Of a stretch of DNA of 64,000 bases, positions 18,353 through 27,556 are shown piece by piece. Position numbers and translations under genes: made by a program. This DNA is from Paracoccus stylophorae (GTDB lineage Bacteria > Pseudomonadota > Alphaproteobacteria > Rhodobacterales > Rhodobacteraceae). The stretch is from positions 3,205,001 to 3,269,000 of the forward strand of contig NZ_CP067134.1 of the NCBI RefSeq assembly GCF_028553765.1. The letters run 5' to 3'. The notes under the pieces were generated by a model. It searched no databases. It saw only the letters and a program-made list of their open reading frames with translations, and was not told where the DNA came from. The number at the start of each line of letters is the position of its first letter. The stretch's first letter is position 1.

Positions 18353-19147
18353 ATGACGACATCGCAAACCGTTCTCGCGGCTCTGGAATCGGGCGTTCTG
18401 AAACTGACGCTGAACCGGCCGGACAAGCTGAACTCTTTCAACGAAGAGATGCATCAGGCGCTGCGCGCGCAACTGGACCGCGCGCATCAGGACGACGAGG
18501 TGCGCGCCCTGCTGCTGACCGGGGCCGGGCGCGGGTTCTGCGCCGGGCAGGATCTGGGCGACCGCGACCCGCGCAAATCGACCGAAAAGCCCGATCTGGG
18601 CCGCACGCTGGACAGCTATTACAACCCGGCGATCCGGCTTTTGCGGACGCTGAAAAAACCGGTGATCTGCGCGGTGAACGGCGTCGCGGCCGGTGCCGGC
18701 GCGAATATCGCCTTCGCCTGCGACATCGTGATCGCGGCCAGGTCGGCGCGCTTCATCCAGGCGTTTTCCAGGATCGGTCTTGTGCCCGACGCCGGCGGCA
18801 GCTGGTCCCTGCCGCGCCTGATCGGCGAGGCGCGGGCCAAGGCGCTGGCGCTGACGGCGGAACCGCTGGACGCGCAGACGGCGGCCGATTGGGGCCTGAT
18901 CTGGAAGACGGTCGAGGATGAGCAGCTGATGCCGCAGGCCACCGAACTGGCCGAGAAACTGGCGGCGGGACCGACCCTTGGGCTGGGCCTGACCAAGCAG
19001 CTGATCCAGGAGGCCGCGACCAGCGACCTGGACAGCCATCTGGACCGCGAACGCGATTGCCAGCGGCAGGCGGGCCGCAGCGACGATTACGCCGAGGGCG
19101 TCACCGCCTTTCTGGAAAAGCGCCCGGCGCAGTTCAGGGGGCACTAG
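18353..19147 (+). CDS. paaG: Ring-1,2-epoxyphenylacetyl-CoA isomerase PaaG
   Basis: Crotonase-family enzyme of 264 residues that converts the phenylacetyl-CoA epoxide to oxepin-CoA and also acts as a delta3-delta2 isomerase later in the pathway. Motifs: 'LNRPDKLNSFNEEMHQAL', 'GAGRGFCAGQDLGDRDP', 'CAVNGVAAGAGANIAFACDIVIAA' and the catalytic-loop 'FSRIGLVPDAGGSWSLPRLIG', whose Asp is typical of PaaG and isomerases. First gene of the paaG-paaI-paaK-tetR unit, with 1 nt between it and paaI. Confidence 0.93.
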   Translation: MTTSQTVLAALESGVLKLTLNRPDKLNSFNEEMHQALRAQLDRAHQDDEVRALLLTGAGRGFCAGQDLGDRDPRKSTEKPDLGRTLDSYYNPAIRLLRTLKKPVICAVNGVAAGAGANIAFACDIVIAARSARFIQAFSRIGLVPDAGGSWSLPRLIGEARAKALALTAEPLDAQTAADWGLIWKTVEDEQLMPQATELAEKLAAGPTLGLGLTKQLIQEAATSDLDSHLDRERDCQRQAGRSDDYAEGVTAFLEKRPAQFRGH

Positions 19148-19148
19148 A

Positions 19149-19604
19149 ATGCGCGACGCCGCCAGCATGACCCCGCAGGAACTGGCGCAAGCCTGCGCCG
19201 AACTGATGTGGAACGACGACAGCGCCTCGCAGCGCCTTGGCATGACGCTGACCCATGTCGCGCCGGGTCAGGCGACGGTGAAGATGACGCTGACCGACCA
19301 GATGACCAACGGCCACGGCAACGCGCATGGCGGCTATCTGTTCACCCTGGCCGACAGCGCCTTCGCGTTCGCCTGCAACACCTATAATCAGGTGACCGTC
19401 GCCCAGCATTGTTCGATCACCTATCTGACCCCCGGCGCACTGGGGGACCGGCTGACGGCGACCGCGCGCGAGGTGTCGCGCAAGGGTCGCTCGGGCATCT
19501 ACGATGTGCGCATCACCCGCGAGGACGGCACCGCGATCGCGGAATTCCGCGGCCATTCGCGCACCATCAACCGCACGTTCCTGCCGCATGCCGGCGACAA
19601 CTGA
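19149..19604 (+). CDS. paaI: Hydroxyphenylacetyl-CoA thioesterase PaaI
   Basis: Hotdog-fold thioesterase of 151 residues. The active-site segment 'NGHGNAHGGYLFTLADSAFAFACN' contains the catalytic Asn/His/Gly and Asp residues of PaaI. PaaI frees CoA from dead-end phenylacetyl-CoA derivatives and prevents CoA trapping when the ring epoxide stalls. It sits between paaG and paaK, its usual place. Confidence 0.93.
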   Translation: MRDAASMTPQELAQACAELMWNDDSASQRLGMTLTHVAPGQATVKMTLTDQMTNGHGNAHGGYLFTLADSAFAFACNTYNQVTVAQHCSITYLTPGALGDRLTATAREVSRKGRSGIYDVRITREDGTAIAEFRGHSRTINRTFLPHAGDN

Positions 19605-19624
19605 CATCTCAGGGAGGAAACCTG

Positions 19625-20932
19625 ATGAACGACCTGACCCCAAGCCCCGACATTCTGGACCCGATCGAAACCGCCAGCCGCGACGAAATCACCGCGCTGC
19701 AACAGCAGCGCCTGGCATGGTCGCTGCGCCACGCCTATGACAACTCGGCCTTCTATCGCAAGCGGTTCGACGAGGCCGGCGTCCATCCCGACGATTTCAA
19801 GACGCTGGAAGATCTGGCGAAATTCCCGTTCACGATGAAGCAGGATCTGCGCGACACCTATCCGTTCGGCATGTTCGCCGTGCCGCGCGAACAGCTGGTG
19901 CGCATCCACGCCTCGTCGGGGACGACCGGCAAGCCGACGGTGGTGGGCTATACCAGAAACGACATCGACGTGTGGGCCGACATGGTGGCGCGGTCGATCC
20001 GGGCCAGCGGCGGGCGCAAGGGCGACATTGCCCATATCGCCTATGGCTATGGGCTGTTCACCGGCGGGCTGGGCGCGCATTACGGGGCCGAACGCCTGGG
20101 CTGCACCGTGGTGCCGATCTCGGGCGGGATGACCGAACGGCAGGTGACGCTGATCAACGATTTCAAGCCGCGCATCATCATGGTGACGCCGTCCTACATG
20201 CTGTCGATCCTGGACGAGTTCAAACGGCAGGGGCTGGACCCGCGCGAAAGCTCGTTCGAGGTGGGCATCTTCGGCGCCGAACCCTGGACCAACGCCATGC
20301 GCGAGGAAATCGAGCAGGCGTTCAACATGAACGCCGTCGACATCTATGGCCTGTCCGAGGTGATGGGACCGGGCGTGGCCAACGAATGCGTCGAGACCAA
20401 GGACGGGCTGCATGTCTGGGAAGACCATTTCTATCCCGAGATCATCGACCCGACCACAGGCGAGGTGCTGCCCGACGGCGAAACCGGCGAGCTGGTGTTC
20501 ACCACGCTGACCAAGGAAGGGCTGCCGATGGTCCGCTATCGCACGCGCGACCTGACGCGGCTGCTGCCGGGCACCGCGCGGTCGATGCGCCGGATGGAGA
20601 AGATCACCGGGCGCACCGACGACATGATCATCCTGCGCGGCGTCAACGTCTTCCCGACCCAGATCGAGGAACAGATCCTGAAATGCCGCGGTCTTGCGCC
20701 GCATTTCCAGATCGAGCTGATCCGCAAGGACCGCATGGACGCGATGATCGTGCACGTCGAATGCACCGCCACCGAGGCCGCGACCGAGGCGCGCGCCGCC
20801 TCGGCCCGCGAACTGGCCCATCACATCAAGTCGATCATCGGCATCTCGACCCGGATCGAGGTGCACGACCCCGACGACGTGGCCCGGTCAGAGGGCAAGG
20901 CCCAACGCGTCGTGGATAACCGGCCGGCCTGA
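19625..20932 (+). CDS. paaK: Phenylacetate-CoA ligase PaaK
   Basis: AMP-forming ligase of 435 residues that activates phenylacetate with ATP and CoA. The ATP-binding P-loop is 'HASSGTTGKPTVVGYTRNDI'; other family segments are 'YGYGLFTGGLGAHYG', 'IYGLSEVMGPGVANEC', 'RTRDLTRLLPG' and 'GRTDDMIILRGVNVFPTQIEEQIL'. ATG 19625 is preceded by GGGAGGAAACCTG, an excellent ribosome site; the longer open frame is a shadow of paaI. The length is normal for PaaK. Confidence 0.95.
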   Translation: MNDLTPSPDILDPIETASRDEITALQQQRLAWSLRHAYDNSAFYRKRFDEAGVHPDDFKTLEDLAKFPFTMKQDLRDTYPFGMFAVPREQLVRIHASSGTTGKPTVVGYTRNDIDVWADMVARSIRASGGRKGDIAHIAYGYGLFTGGLGAHYGAERLGCTVVPISGGMTERQVTLINDFKPRIIMVTPSYMLSILDEFKRQGLDPRESSFEVGIFGAEPWTNAMREEIEQAFNMNAVDIYGLSEVMGPGVANECVETKDGLHVWEDHFYPEIIDPTTGEVLPDGETGELVFTTLTKEGLPMVRYRTRDLTRLLPGTARSMRRMEKITGRTDDMIILRGVNVFPTQIEEQILKCRGLAPHFQIELIRKDRMDAMIVHVECTATEAATEARAASARELAHHIKSIIGISTRIEVHDPDDVARSEGKAQRVVDNRPA

Positions 20933-21033
20933 CCCCGGCCGAACCCCGGCAGGGCTGGCACCGGGCGCGCTTCGGGGATAAGGGAACCGTCCCGACCCCG
21001 AAGCACACCCAGAACGAAGGAGCGGCGCTGCCC

Positions 21034-21633
21034 ATGGCACGGACGCGAGCAGAGGATTTCGAGGAAAAGCAGCATCAGCTGTTGCTGACCGCATCGCATG
21101 TCTTTGCCCGGCAGGGGATGGACAAGGCGTCGATGTCGCAGATCGCGGCCCAGGCCGGCGTGTCGAAATCGCTGCTGTATCATTACTATCCGTCACGGGA
21201 CGCGCTGATCTTCGCGATCATCCATACCCATCTGGACGAACTGGATCGAAGGCTGGACGCCGCCATGGACCCCGCGCTTGGCCCGCGCGAACAGCTTGAA
21301 GCCTTCGTGCTGGCGGTGCTGGAATCCTATCGCGGGGCGGACGACCGGCACACGGTCCAGCTGAACGCAGGCGCCGCCCTGACCGAGGATCAGCGGTCCC
21401 GCATCCGCACGATCGAGCGGCGGATCGTCCGACGCTTTTCCGCCGTGATCCGCGATATGCATCCGGAACTGGATCGCCCTGAACGGCCGCTGCTGATGCC
21501 CGTGACCATGTCGCTGTTCGGGATGATGAACTGGGTCTATATGTGGTTCCGCGAGGACGGGCCGATCAGCCGTGCCGATTACGCAAGCGTGGCCACCACG
21601 CTGATCCTGGAAGGGATCAAGGGCGTTCGCTGA
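21034..21633 (+). CDS. TetR family regulator of the paa cluster (PaaR-like)
   Basis: A 199-residue TetR repressor with an N-terminal DNA-binding domain ('LTASHVFARQGMDKASMSQIAAQAGVSKSLLYHYYPSRDALIF') and a variable helical ligand domain. TetR proteins called PaaR control paa genes in several proteobacteria, with phenylacetyl-CoA or a related thioester as effector. Here the gene follows paaK on the same strand after 101 bp and overlaps the convergent paaY by 17 bp. The repeated ACCGACCG-NN-CGG motif is a likely target. Confidence 0.82.
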   Translation: MARTRAEDFEEKQHQLLLTASHVFARQGMDKASMSQIAAQAGVSKSLLYHYYPSRDALIFAIIHTHLDELDRRLDAAMDPALGPREQLEAFVLAVLESYRGADDRHTVQLNAGAALTEDQRSRIRTIERRIVRRFSAVIRDMHPELDRPERPLLMPVTMSLFGMMNWVYMWFREDGPISRADYASVATTLILEGIKGVR

Positions 21634-22234
21634 AGCCGCGCCGTTCCAGCACCAGCGGATCGTATTGCGGCGCCTTGACGCGCCGCCGGTCGGGTTCCGG
21701 TTCGGTCAGCGGTCGCGCAGGTGCCAGCTTGGTCCGGGCGTCGATGGCCAGTTGCTGATAGACGCCGGTGCCGCGCCGTTTCCAGTCGATCTCGGCCTCG
21801 GTCAGTTCGCGGATCACGCGGGCGGGCGAGCCCACGGCCATGCTGTTTGCCGGAATCTGCGCGCCCGCCTTGACGAAAGCGGCCGCGCCAAGAATCGTGT
21901 TTGCGCCGATCACGGCCTCGTCCATGACCACCGCGTTCATCCCGACCATGGCGTTGCGCCCGATATGGCAGCCATGCAATACCGCGCCGTGTCCGATATG
22001 GCCCAGCTCCTCGACCAGCACGTCCTTGCCGGGAAAGGCATGGGCGACGCAGGTTTCCTGGAAATTCGATCCTTCGCGCAAGGTGATGCGCCCGAAATCG
22101 CCGCGCAGCACGGCGCCCGCCCCGACATAGCAGCCGGCACCCACGATCACGTCGCCGATCAGGACGGCGTCAGGGTGGATGAAGGCCGTCGGATCGACGA
22201 CCGGCACCACCCCGTCCCAGGACCAGACGCTCAA
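21617..22234 (-). CDS. paaY: Hexapeptide-repeat protein PaaY
   Basis: A 205-residue left-handed beta-helix protein of the gamma-carbonic anhydrase-like group, with repeated hexapeptides from 'DPTAFIHPDAVLIGDVIVGAGCYVGAGAVLRGDFG' through 'IPANSMAVGSPARVIRELTEAEI'. His residues in 'CVAHAFPGKD' and 'HIGHGAVLHGCHIG' can bind a metal. PaaY has been described as a thioesterase acting on stalled ring-opened CoA esters. Its ATG overlaps the stop of paaZ (ATGA). The C-terminal 40 residues are longer than the core family. Confidence 0.9.
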   Translation of the reverse strand: MSVWSWDGVVPVVDPTAFIHPDAVLIGDVIVGAGCYVGAGAVLRGDFGRITLREGSNFQETCVAHAFPGKDVLVEELGHIGHGAVLHGCHIGRNAMVGMNAVVMDEAVIGANTILGAAAFVKAGAQIPANSMAVGSPARVIRELTEAEIDWKRRGTGVYQQLAIDARTKLAPARPLTEPEPDRRRVKAPQYDPLVLERRGFSERP

Positions 22235-24300
22235 GCGTCCTCCTCCAACGGCCAGGTCTTGGCCACCATGGTCAGCACGTCATACTGGGCCACGACCTCG
22301 TCCTTCTGGTTGGTCACGCGACAATCCCACCGCACCTCGCCATAGATCGCGTTCTCGCGCGGGTTGATGTGGCGGCAGGTCAGCCGGACCTGCAAGGTGT
22401 CGCCGAAATAGACCGGCACCAGAAAGCGCAGATTGTCCACGCCGTAATTGGCCAGAACCGGACCCGGATCTGGATGGACGAACAGCCCCGCCGCGAAGGA
22501 AGCGATCAGATAGCCGTGCGCCACGCGATCCTCGAAGAACGGGTTGGCCTTGGCGGAATCGCTGTCCATGTGGGCATAGAACGTGTCGCCGGTGAAATGG
22601 GCGAAATGTTCGACATCCTCGCGCGTGATCTCGCGCGCCTCGGTGACGATCTGATCGCCGATCCGCAATTCCGCCAGCGACTTGCGGAACGGATGTTCCC
22701 CGGTCTGGTGGGGCGCGCCTTCGATCCATGCGCCGGTCACCGCCGACAGCAGGCGGGGCGAGCCCTGGATGGCGGTGCGCTGCATGAAATGCTTGACCCC
22801 GCGGATGCCGCCCATCTCTTCGCCGCCGCCCGCGCGGCCCGGCCCGCCATGGACCAGCGGCGCCAAAGGCGATCCGTGCCCGGTCGAGGATTTTGCGCTG
22901 TCGCGGTTGCCGATCAGCACGCGACCATGGAACGAGGCCATGCCCAGAACCGTCTGCGCGGCCACGTCCGGATCGTTCGTGAACACGGACGAGACCAGCG
23001 ACCCCTTGCCCTTGCGCGCCAGTTCCACCGCCTGATCGATATCGTCATAGGCCATGACGGTGGCGACCGGGCCGAACGCCTCGACCTCGTGCGGGGCGAT
23101 CGCGGACATCGGGTCGGCGCAGCGCAGCAGCACCGGCGACATGAACGCGCCCTTCTCGGCGTCGCCCGAAACCACCTGAACCTGCGACGGATCGCCGAAC
23201 ACGATCTCGGCCTCGCGCGCGATGTCGGCGATCTTGGCGCGCACATCGTCGCGATCCCCGCGCGACGCCAGCGCGCCCATGCGAGCGTTCTTGTCGTCGG
23301 GCAGGCCGATGGCGGTGCCGGCCAGCCGGTCCGACAGCGCCTTGATCACCGCATCCTCAAACTGGCTGGGCACCAGAACGCGACGGATCGCGGTGCATTT
23401 CTGCCCCGCCTTTGCGGTCATCTCGCGCGCGACCTCTTTCACGAACAGGTCGAATTCGGGCGTGTCCGGCCCTGCATCGGGGCCAAGGATCGTCGCGTTC
23501 AGGCTGTCCGCCTCCATCGTGAAGCGGGTCGAGTTGGCGACGATCGCCGGATGGGTGCGCAGCATCTGCCCGGTCGAGGCCGAGCCGGTGAACGTCACCG
23601 CGTCCTGGCCGGTGACGTGATCCAGCATGTCGCCGACCCCGCCGCAGATCAGTTGCAACGCGCCTTCGGGCAGGATGTTCATTTCCAGCATCCGGCGCAC
23701 CACCAGTTCGGTAACATAGGCCGTCTGCGAGGCCGGCTTGACGATGCAGGGCATGCCGGCGATCAGCGCGGGCGAGATCTTTTCCAGCATCCCCCAGACC
23801 GGGAAGTTGAAAGCGTTGATGTGGATCGCGATCCCGCGCAGCGGCATCAGGATATGCTGGCCGACAAAGCTGCCATCGCGCGACAGTTGCTCGACCGGGC
23901 CTTCGGTCAGCACCCTGGTGTTGAACATTTCGCGCCGCGCCTTGGACGCAAAGGTCAGCATCGTGCCGATCCCGCCGTCGATATCGGGCCACGCATCCTT
24001 GGGCGTGGCGCCGGTGGCCAGGCTTTCGGCGTGGAATTCGTCCTTCATCTCCATCAGGCGCAGGCCGATATCCTTCAGCATCAGCGCCCGTTCGTGGATG
24101 GTCAGCCGGCGCAGCCCGGTCCCGCCGACCTCGCGGCCCCATTCCAAGGCCGCCTTGAAGTCGATCCCTTCGGACGAGATGATGGCATGGGTTTCGCCGG
24201 TGCCGGCATGGGCCAGCTTCTTGCCCTCGCCCTCGCCCGCCCGCCATTCGCCCTCAACAAAGCTTTCCAGCCGCCGCGCGGTGCGTTGCATGTCCAGCAT
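22231..24300 (-). CDS. paaZ: Bifunctional oxepin-CoA hydrolase / semialdehyde dehydrogenase PaaZ
   Basis: A 689-residue fusion. Residues 1-520 form an aldehyde dehydrogenase with the catalytic Cys in 'KAGQKCTAIRRVLVP' and Glu in 'SLNATILGPDAG' context; residues 540-689 form a MaoC-type hotdog hydratase ('FTGDTFYAHMDSDSAKANPFFEDRVAHGYLIASFAAGLFV'). It opens the oxepin-CoA ring and oxidises the aldehyde to 3-oxo-5,6-dehydrosuberyl-CoA. The length is that of E. coli PaaZ. It follows the PaaA/C-like gene by 13 nt. Confidence 0.94.
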   Translation of the reverse strand: MLDMQRTARRLESFVEGEWRAGEGEGKKLAHAGTGETHAIISSEGIDFKAALEWGREVGGTGLRRLTIHERALMLKDIGLRLMEMKDEFHAESLATGATPKDAWPDIDGGIGTMLTFASKARREMFNTRVLTEGPVEQLSRDGSFVGQHILMPLRGIAIHINAFNFPVWGMLEKISPALIAGMPCIVKPASQTAYVTELVVRRMLEMNILPEGALQLICGGVGDMLDHVTGQDAVTFTGSASTGQMLRTHPAIVANSTRFTMEADSLNATILGPDAGPDTPEFDLFVKEVAREMTAKAGQKCTAIRRVLVPSQFEDAVIKALSDRLAGTAIGLPDDKNARMGALASRGDRDDVRAKIADIAREAEIVFGDPSQVQVVSGDAEKGAFMSPVLLRCADPMSAIAPHEVEAFGPVATVMAYDDIDQAVELARKGKGSLVSSVFTNDPDVAAQTVLGMASFHGRVLIGNRDSAKSSTGHGSPLAPLVHGGPGRAGGGEEMGGIRGVKHFMQRTAIQGSPRLLSAVTGAWIEGAPHQTGEHPFRKSLAELRIGDQIVTEAREITREDVEHFAHFTGDTFYAHMDSDSAKANPFFEDRVAHGYLIASFAAGLFVHPDPGPVLANYGVDNLRFLVPVYFGDTLQVRLTCRHINPRENAIYGEVRWDCRVTNQKDEVVAQYDVLTMVAKTWPLEEDA

Positions 24301-24313
24301 TGCCCGTCCTTTC

Positions 24314-25072
24314 CTATTTCAGTTCCATCGAGGACAGGATCTCGTCCGCCTCGGCCCGCCATTTCTGGCGCAATGTCTCGTTATCGGTGTGGCGCAGGCC
24401 CATTTCCTTCTGCCGGTCGAACCGTTCCGACTGCGCCGGGCCAAAGGTTTCGGCCACGCGCGGCAACCAGTATTCGGCCGAGGCGCGGGCGCCGTCGCGA
24501 TCGGACCTGGCAAGGCGTTCCAGCCCTTCGATCCCCAACTCGACATGGCGCCGTTCGCGCGGCAGGATCTCGCGCAGGACCTCGGCCAGCGGCTGATACG
24601 AGCTGCGCGCCAACTCGCCCACGGCATGCAGCGTGGCGGTGCCCATCAGCACGTTCATCACCACCGCATCCGTCCAGCCCTCCAGCGGATAGTGGAACAC
24701 CGACAGCCGCTTGTCGCCGCCATGGCGGCGCGGATCGACCGTGGCATCGCGATCCTTGCGCGCCGCCCAGTCATGCGTCTGCTGATAGCGTCTTGTGTCG
24801 GTGCCGAACGTGCCCATCAGGTTCAGCACGCGTTCGGCATGGTCGGCCTTTTCCAGCGTGATCCGGCTGGCGGCGATCCGTTCCTTGATCCCCGGCGCCC
24901 AGTTGATCGCGGCGGCGAACCCCGCCGACCCGGCCAGTTCGCTGTCCACGAAGGACGACATCAGCCGCAGCAATTCCCCGCGATAGCGTGGCGGCACGTT
25001 TTCGGGCGAGGTCAGCTTGCCCCCCTGCGCCAGATAATCGGCAATCGGCATCGTATCCGCATCATTCGTCAT
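24314..25072 (-). CDS. Extra PaaA/PaaC-family protein of the epoxidase operon
   Basis: A 252-residue helical ferritin-like protein that belongs to the phenylacetic acid catabolic (PaaA/PaaC) family but is neither PaaA nor PaaC, both of which are encoded elsewhere in the operon. A metal-type 'PRERRHVELG' (ExxH) is kept near residue 178; the first motif reads 'TLEKADHAERV', where PaaA has 'DEAGHGLY', so the canonical Glu at -3 from His is Lys. It lies between paaE and paaZ and overlaps paaE by 11 nt. It may be a structural or second oxygenase subunit; no function is established by the sequence. Confidence 0.75.
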   Translation of the reverse strand: MTNDADTMPIADYLAQGGKLTSPENVPPRYRGELLRLMSSFVDSELAGSAGFAAAINWAPGIKERIAASRITLEKADHAERVLNLMGTFGTDTRRYQQTHDWAARKDRDATVDPRRHGGDKRLSVFHYPLEGWTDAVVMNVLMGTATLHAVGELARSSYQPLAEVLREILPRERRHVELGIEGLERLARSDRDGARASAEYWLPRVAETFGPAQSERFDRQKEMGLRHTDNETLRQKWRAEADEILSSMELK

Positions 25073-26138
25073 AGCTGAGCACCACCTTGTCGGACAACGG
25101 GATGCACTGGCAGGACAGGACGTAACCGGCCCGGACCTCGTAATCTTCCAGCGCGTGGTTCACTTCCATCTCGACCTCGCCCTCCAGCACCTTGGCGCGG
25201 CAGGTCGAACACACGCCCGCCTTACACGAATAGGGCGCGTCCATGTCGTTATCCAGCGCCGCATCCAGCACCGCGGTGCCGTCCTTGGGCATCTGGAAGG
25301 TGCGGGTGGCGCCGTCCAGCGTCACCGACACCTCGCAACTGTTGGCCGAGGTGCCAACTTCCTGCGACACAGCGCGCTTCTTGGCGCGGCCGGGCTGGGA
25401 CGAGGCGAACAGTTCGAACTTGATCCGATCGTCGGACAGGCCGTGATTGCGCAGGCTTTCGGCGATGGCCAGCATCATCGGCTCGGGGCCGCAGATAAAG
25501 GCCGTGTCCACGGTTTCGGCGTCGATCCACAGCCGGAACAGCATCTCCATCTTCTCGGCGTCGATGCGGCCGGTGAACAGGTCGATCTCCTGCCCTTCGC
25601 TTTCCAGGATGTGGATGATCGACAGCCGGCCCAGATAGGTGTTCTTCAGATCCTCAAGCTCCTCGCGGAACATGATCGAATTGACCTGCCGGTTGGCATA
25701 GACCAGCGTGAAGGTGGAATTCGGCTCTCGGGCCAGGACGGTCTTGACGATGGACAGGACCGGCGTGATCCCAGACCCGCCCGCGAAACCCAGATAGTTC
25801 CGGGCCTTGTCCGGTTCCAGCACGGTGAAGAACCGTCCCTGCGGCGGCATCACGTCCAGCACGTCGCCGACCTTCAATTCCTCGTTCGCCCAGGTCGAGA
25901 ACGCGCCGCCATCCACCCGCTTGATGCCGACGCGCAGACAGCCTTCGTCCAGCCCGGCGCAGATGGAATAGGACCGGCGCAACTCGGTTCCGTCGAAATC
26001 GCGGCGGAAGGTCAGATACTGGCCCTGAGTGAACTCGAACGCATCGGCATCGGTGTCGCGCGGTTGCAGGGTCACGACCACCGAATCGCGGGTGTCGCGC
26101 CTTATATCCGTCACTTCCAGGGGGTGAAAACGGGGCAT
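25062..26138 (-). CDS. paaE: Phenylacetyl-CoA epoxidase reductase subunit PaaE
   Basis: Supplies electrons from NADPH to the di-iron epoxidase. The 358-residue chain has an FAD domain ('RRSYSICAG'), an NAD(P)-binding domain ('YLGFAGGSGITPVLSIVK', 'FICGPEPMM') and a C-terminal plant-type [2Fe-2S] domain with Cys 305, 310, 313 and 343 (C-x4-C-x2-C-x29-C). A GGAGGAGG ribosome site precedes ATG 26138. Confidence 0.95.
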   Translation of the reverse strand: MPRFHPLEVTDIRRDTRDSVVVTLQPRDTDADAFEFTQGQYLTFRRDFDGTELRRSYSICAGLDEGCLRVGIKRVDGGAFSTWANEELKVGDVLDVMPPQGRFFTVLEPDKARNYLGFAGGSGITPVLSIVKTVLAREPNSTFTLVYANRQVNSIMFREELEDLKNTYLGRLSIIHILESEGQEIDLFTGRIDAEKMEMLFRLWIDAETVDTAFICGPEPMMLAIAESLRNHGLSDDRIKFELFASSQPGRAKKRAVSQEVGTSANSCEVSVTLDGATRTFQMPKDGTAVLDAALDNDMDAPYSCKAGVCSTCRAKVLEGEVEMEVNHALEDYEVRAGYVLSCQCIPLSDKVVLSYDE

Positions 26139-26175
26139 CTCTGACCTCCTCCGGGCAGAACCAGGGTCCGCGACC

Positions 26176-26691
26176 CTAGTGGCATTTGAAATAGTCGAAA
26201 GGCTCCAGACAGTCCTTGCAGCGATAGCTGGCCTTGCACGGGGTCGAGCCGAACTGGCTGATCCGTTCGGTATTGCCCGACCCGCAGCGCGGACATTCGA
26301 TCACCAGATTGGACTGGCCCGACAGCCGCGCCGCGCGCGCCGCCATGCCGCCATCCGAGGCGGTACCATCGACGGGCGGCGCGATGCCATAGGCGCGCAG
26401 CTTGTCGCGGCCTTCCTGCGTGACCCAATCGGTCGTCCAGGGTGGGGAAAGCCGGCGTTCCAGCCGCACATCGCCGACGCCGCGATCGCGCAGATGGCTT
26501 TCGATCGCCAGATCGATCACCGCCGTCGCGGGACAGCCCGAATAGGTCGGGGTGACGGCAACCACCAGCGTCTCGTCGTCCCACCGGAAATCGCGCACGA
26601 TTCCCAGATCGACGACCGAGACGACCGGAATCTCGGGGTCCGGCACCTCGGCCAGCCATTCCCAGATCTGCGTATCGGACGGAACGGACAT
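26176..26691 (-). CDS. paaD: Phenylacetyl-CoA epoxidase maturation subunit PaaD
   Basis: A 171-residue protein with an N-terminal MIP18/DUF59 domain ('WLAEVPDPEIPVVSVVDLGIVRDF', 'TPTYSGCPATAVID') and a C-terminal zinc ribbon (CPRCGSGN...CKASYRCKDC) characteristic of PaaD. PaaD is needed for iron-sulfur or di-iron maturation of the epoxidase, probably acting on PaaE. It lies between paaC and paaE. Confidence 0.93.
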   Translation of the reverse strand: MSVPSDTQIWEWLAEVPDPEIPVVSVVDLGIVRDFRWDDETLVVAVTPTYSGCPATAVIDLAIESHLRDRGVGDVRLERRLSPPWTTDWVTQEGRDKLRAYGIAPPVDGTASDGGMAARAARLSGQSNLVIECPRCGSGNTERISQFGSTPCKASYRCKDCLEPFDYFKCH

Positions 26692-26701
26692 CGCGCTGCC
26701 C

Positions 26702-27556
26702 CTACCAGCTTGCGCCGGGATAGGCGCGCTGAAGAAACTGCATCTCGGCCAGAATGAAGCCCAGATGTTCGGTGTGACGACCCTGCTTGCCGCCCTGATG
26801 CACGTCGTTGCGGCCTTCGGGGATCTCCAGCGTGGCTTCGGTCAGGATCTCGGTCACCGTCTCGCGCCATGCCGGTTCCAGTTCGGCCAGCGACGGTGCG
26901 ATGTCGGCGCGGGCCACGGCCTCGTCCACGCCGTCGGCGGCAAACATTTCGCCAGTATAGGGCCACAGCCGGTCCAACGCCGCCTGCATCCGGTCGTGGC
27001 TTTCGGTGGTGCCGTCGCCCAGACGCACCACCAGATCCGAGGACCGTTCTAGGTGATAGCTGACCTCTTTCAGCGCCTTGGCGGCGATTTCCGCGACCCG
27101 CGGGCTGGACGACAGCGTCAGCCCGCGCAGCATGTGGAAATGCCATGCGTCGAACAAAAATTCCCGCATCATCGTCACCGCCATGTCGCGATTCGGCAGT
27201 TCCACCAGTTGCAGGTTGCGAAACCGCATCGCGTCGCGCAGGAACGCCAGTTCGTCGGCGGTGCGTCCCTCGTCCTCGACCTCGGCGGCCAGACCCAGCC
27301 ACATCTGCGTGTGCCCGATCAGGTCCAGCGCGGTGTTGGCCAGCGCGATGTCCTCCTCCAGCACCGGGCCGTGGCCGCACCATTCCGAAATGCGGTGCCC
27401 CAGGATCAGCGTGTTGTCGCCCATCCGGCACAGCCAGTCGAAAAAGGCAGGCTGAAGATCGACATCCTTCAGATGCGGATCGTGGCTTTGCGACGCGGCG
27501 GCGCGTTCGGCCAGCGCGATCACGTCCGGCGTCGTCATGTCAGGCAGCGATGGCAT
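26702..27556 (-). CDS. paaC: Phenylacetyl-CoA epoxidase structural subunit PaaC
   Basis: A 284-residue ferritin-like subunit that scaffolds PaaA. It has 'RMGDNTLILGHRISEWCGHGPVLEEDIALANTALDLIGHTQMWLG', the family start, and 'HFHMLRGLTLSSSPRVAEIAAKALKEVSYHLERSSDLVVRLGDG'. PaaC lacks a functional di-iron site in characterised enzymes. Start and paaB stop overlap as TAATG; an internal ATG 6 codons later is an alternative start. Confidence 0.94.
   Translation of the reverse strand: MPSLPDMTTPDVIALAERAAASQSHDPHLKDVDLQPAFFDWLCRMGDNTLILGHRISEWCGHGPVLEEDIALANTALDLIGHTQMWLGLAAEVEDEGRTADELAFLRDAMRFRNLQLVELPNRDMAVTMMREFLFDAWHFHMLRGLTLSSSPRVAEIAAKALKEVSYHLERSSDLVVRLGDGTTESHDRMQAALDRLWPYTGEMFAADGVDEAVARADIAPSLAELEPAWRETVTEILTEATLEIPEGRNDVHQGGKQGRHTEHLGFILAEMQFLQRAYPGASW

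Noticed and set aside
17054..19243. A 729-residue reading of the liv receptor gene with a long N-terminal extension
   Set aside because: The extension runs antisense to paaG and lacks a signal peptide; a normal signal peptide begins at 18199.
22231..24300. Two separate genes for PaaZ domains
   Set aside because: The aldehyde dehydrogenase and MaoC parts are in one uninterrupted frame of normal PaaZ length.
22369..24861. An 830-codon plus-strand frame across paaZ
   Set aside because: It is a shadow of paaZ and its neighbour, which have clear catalytic motifs on the minus strand.
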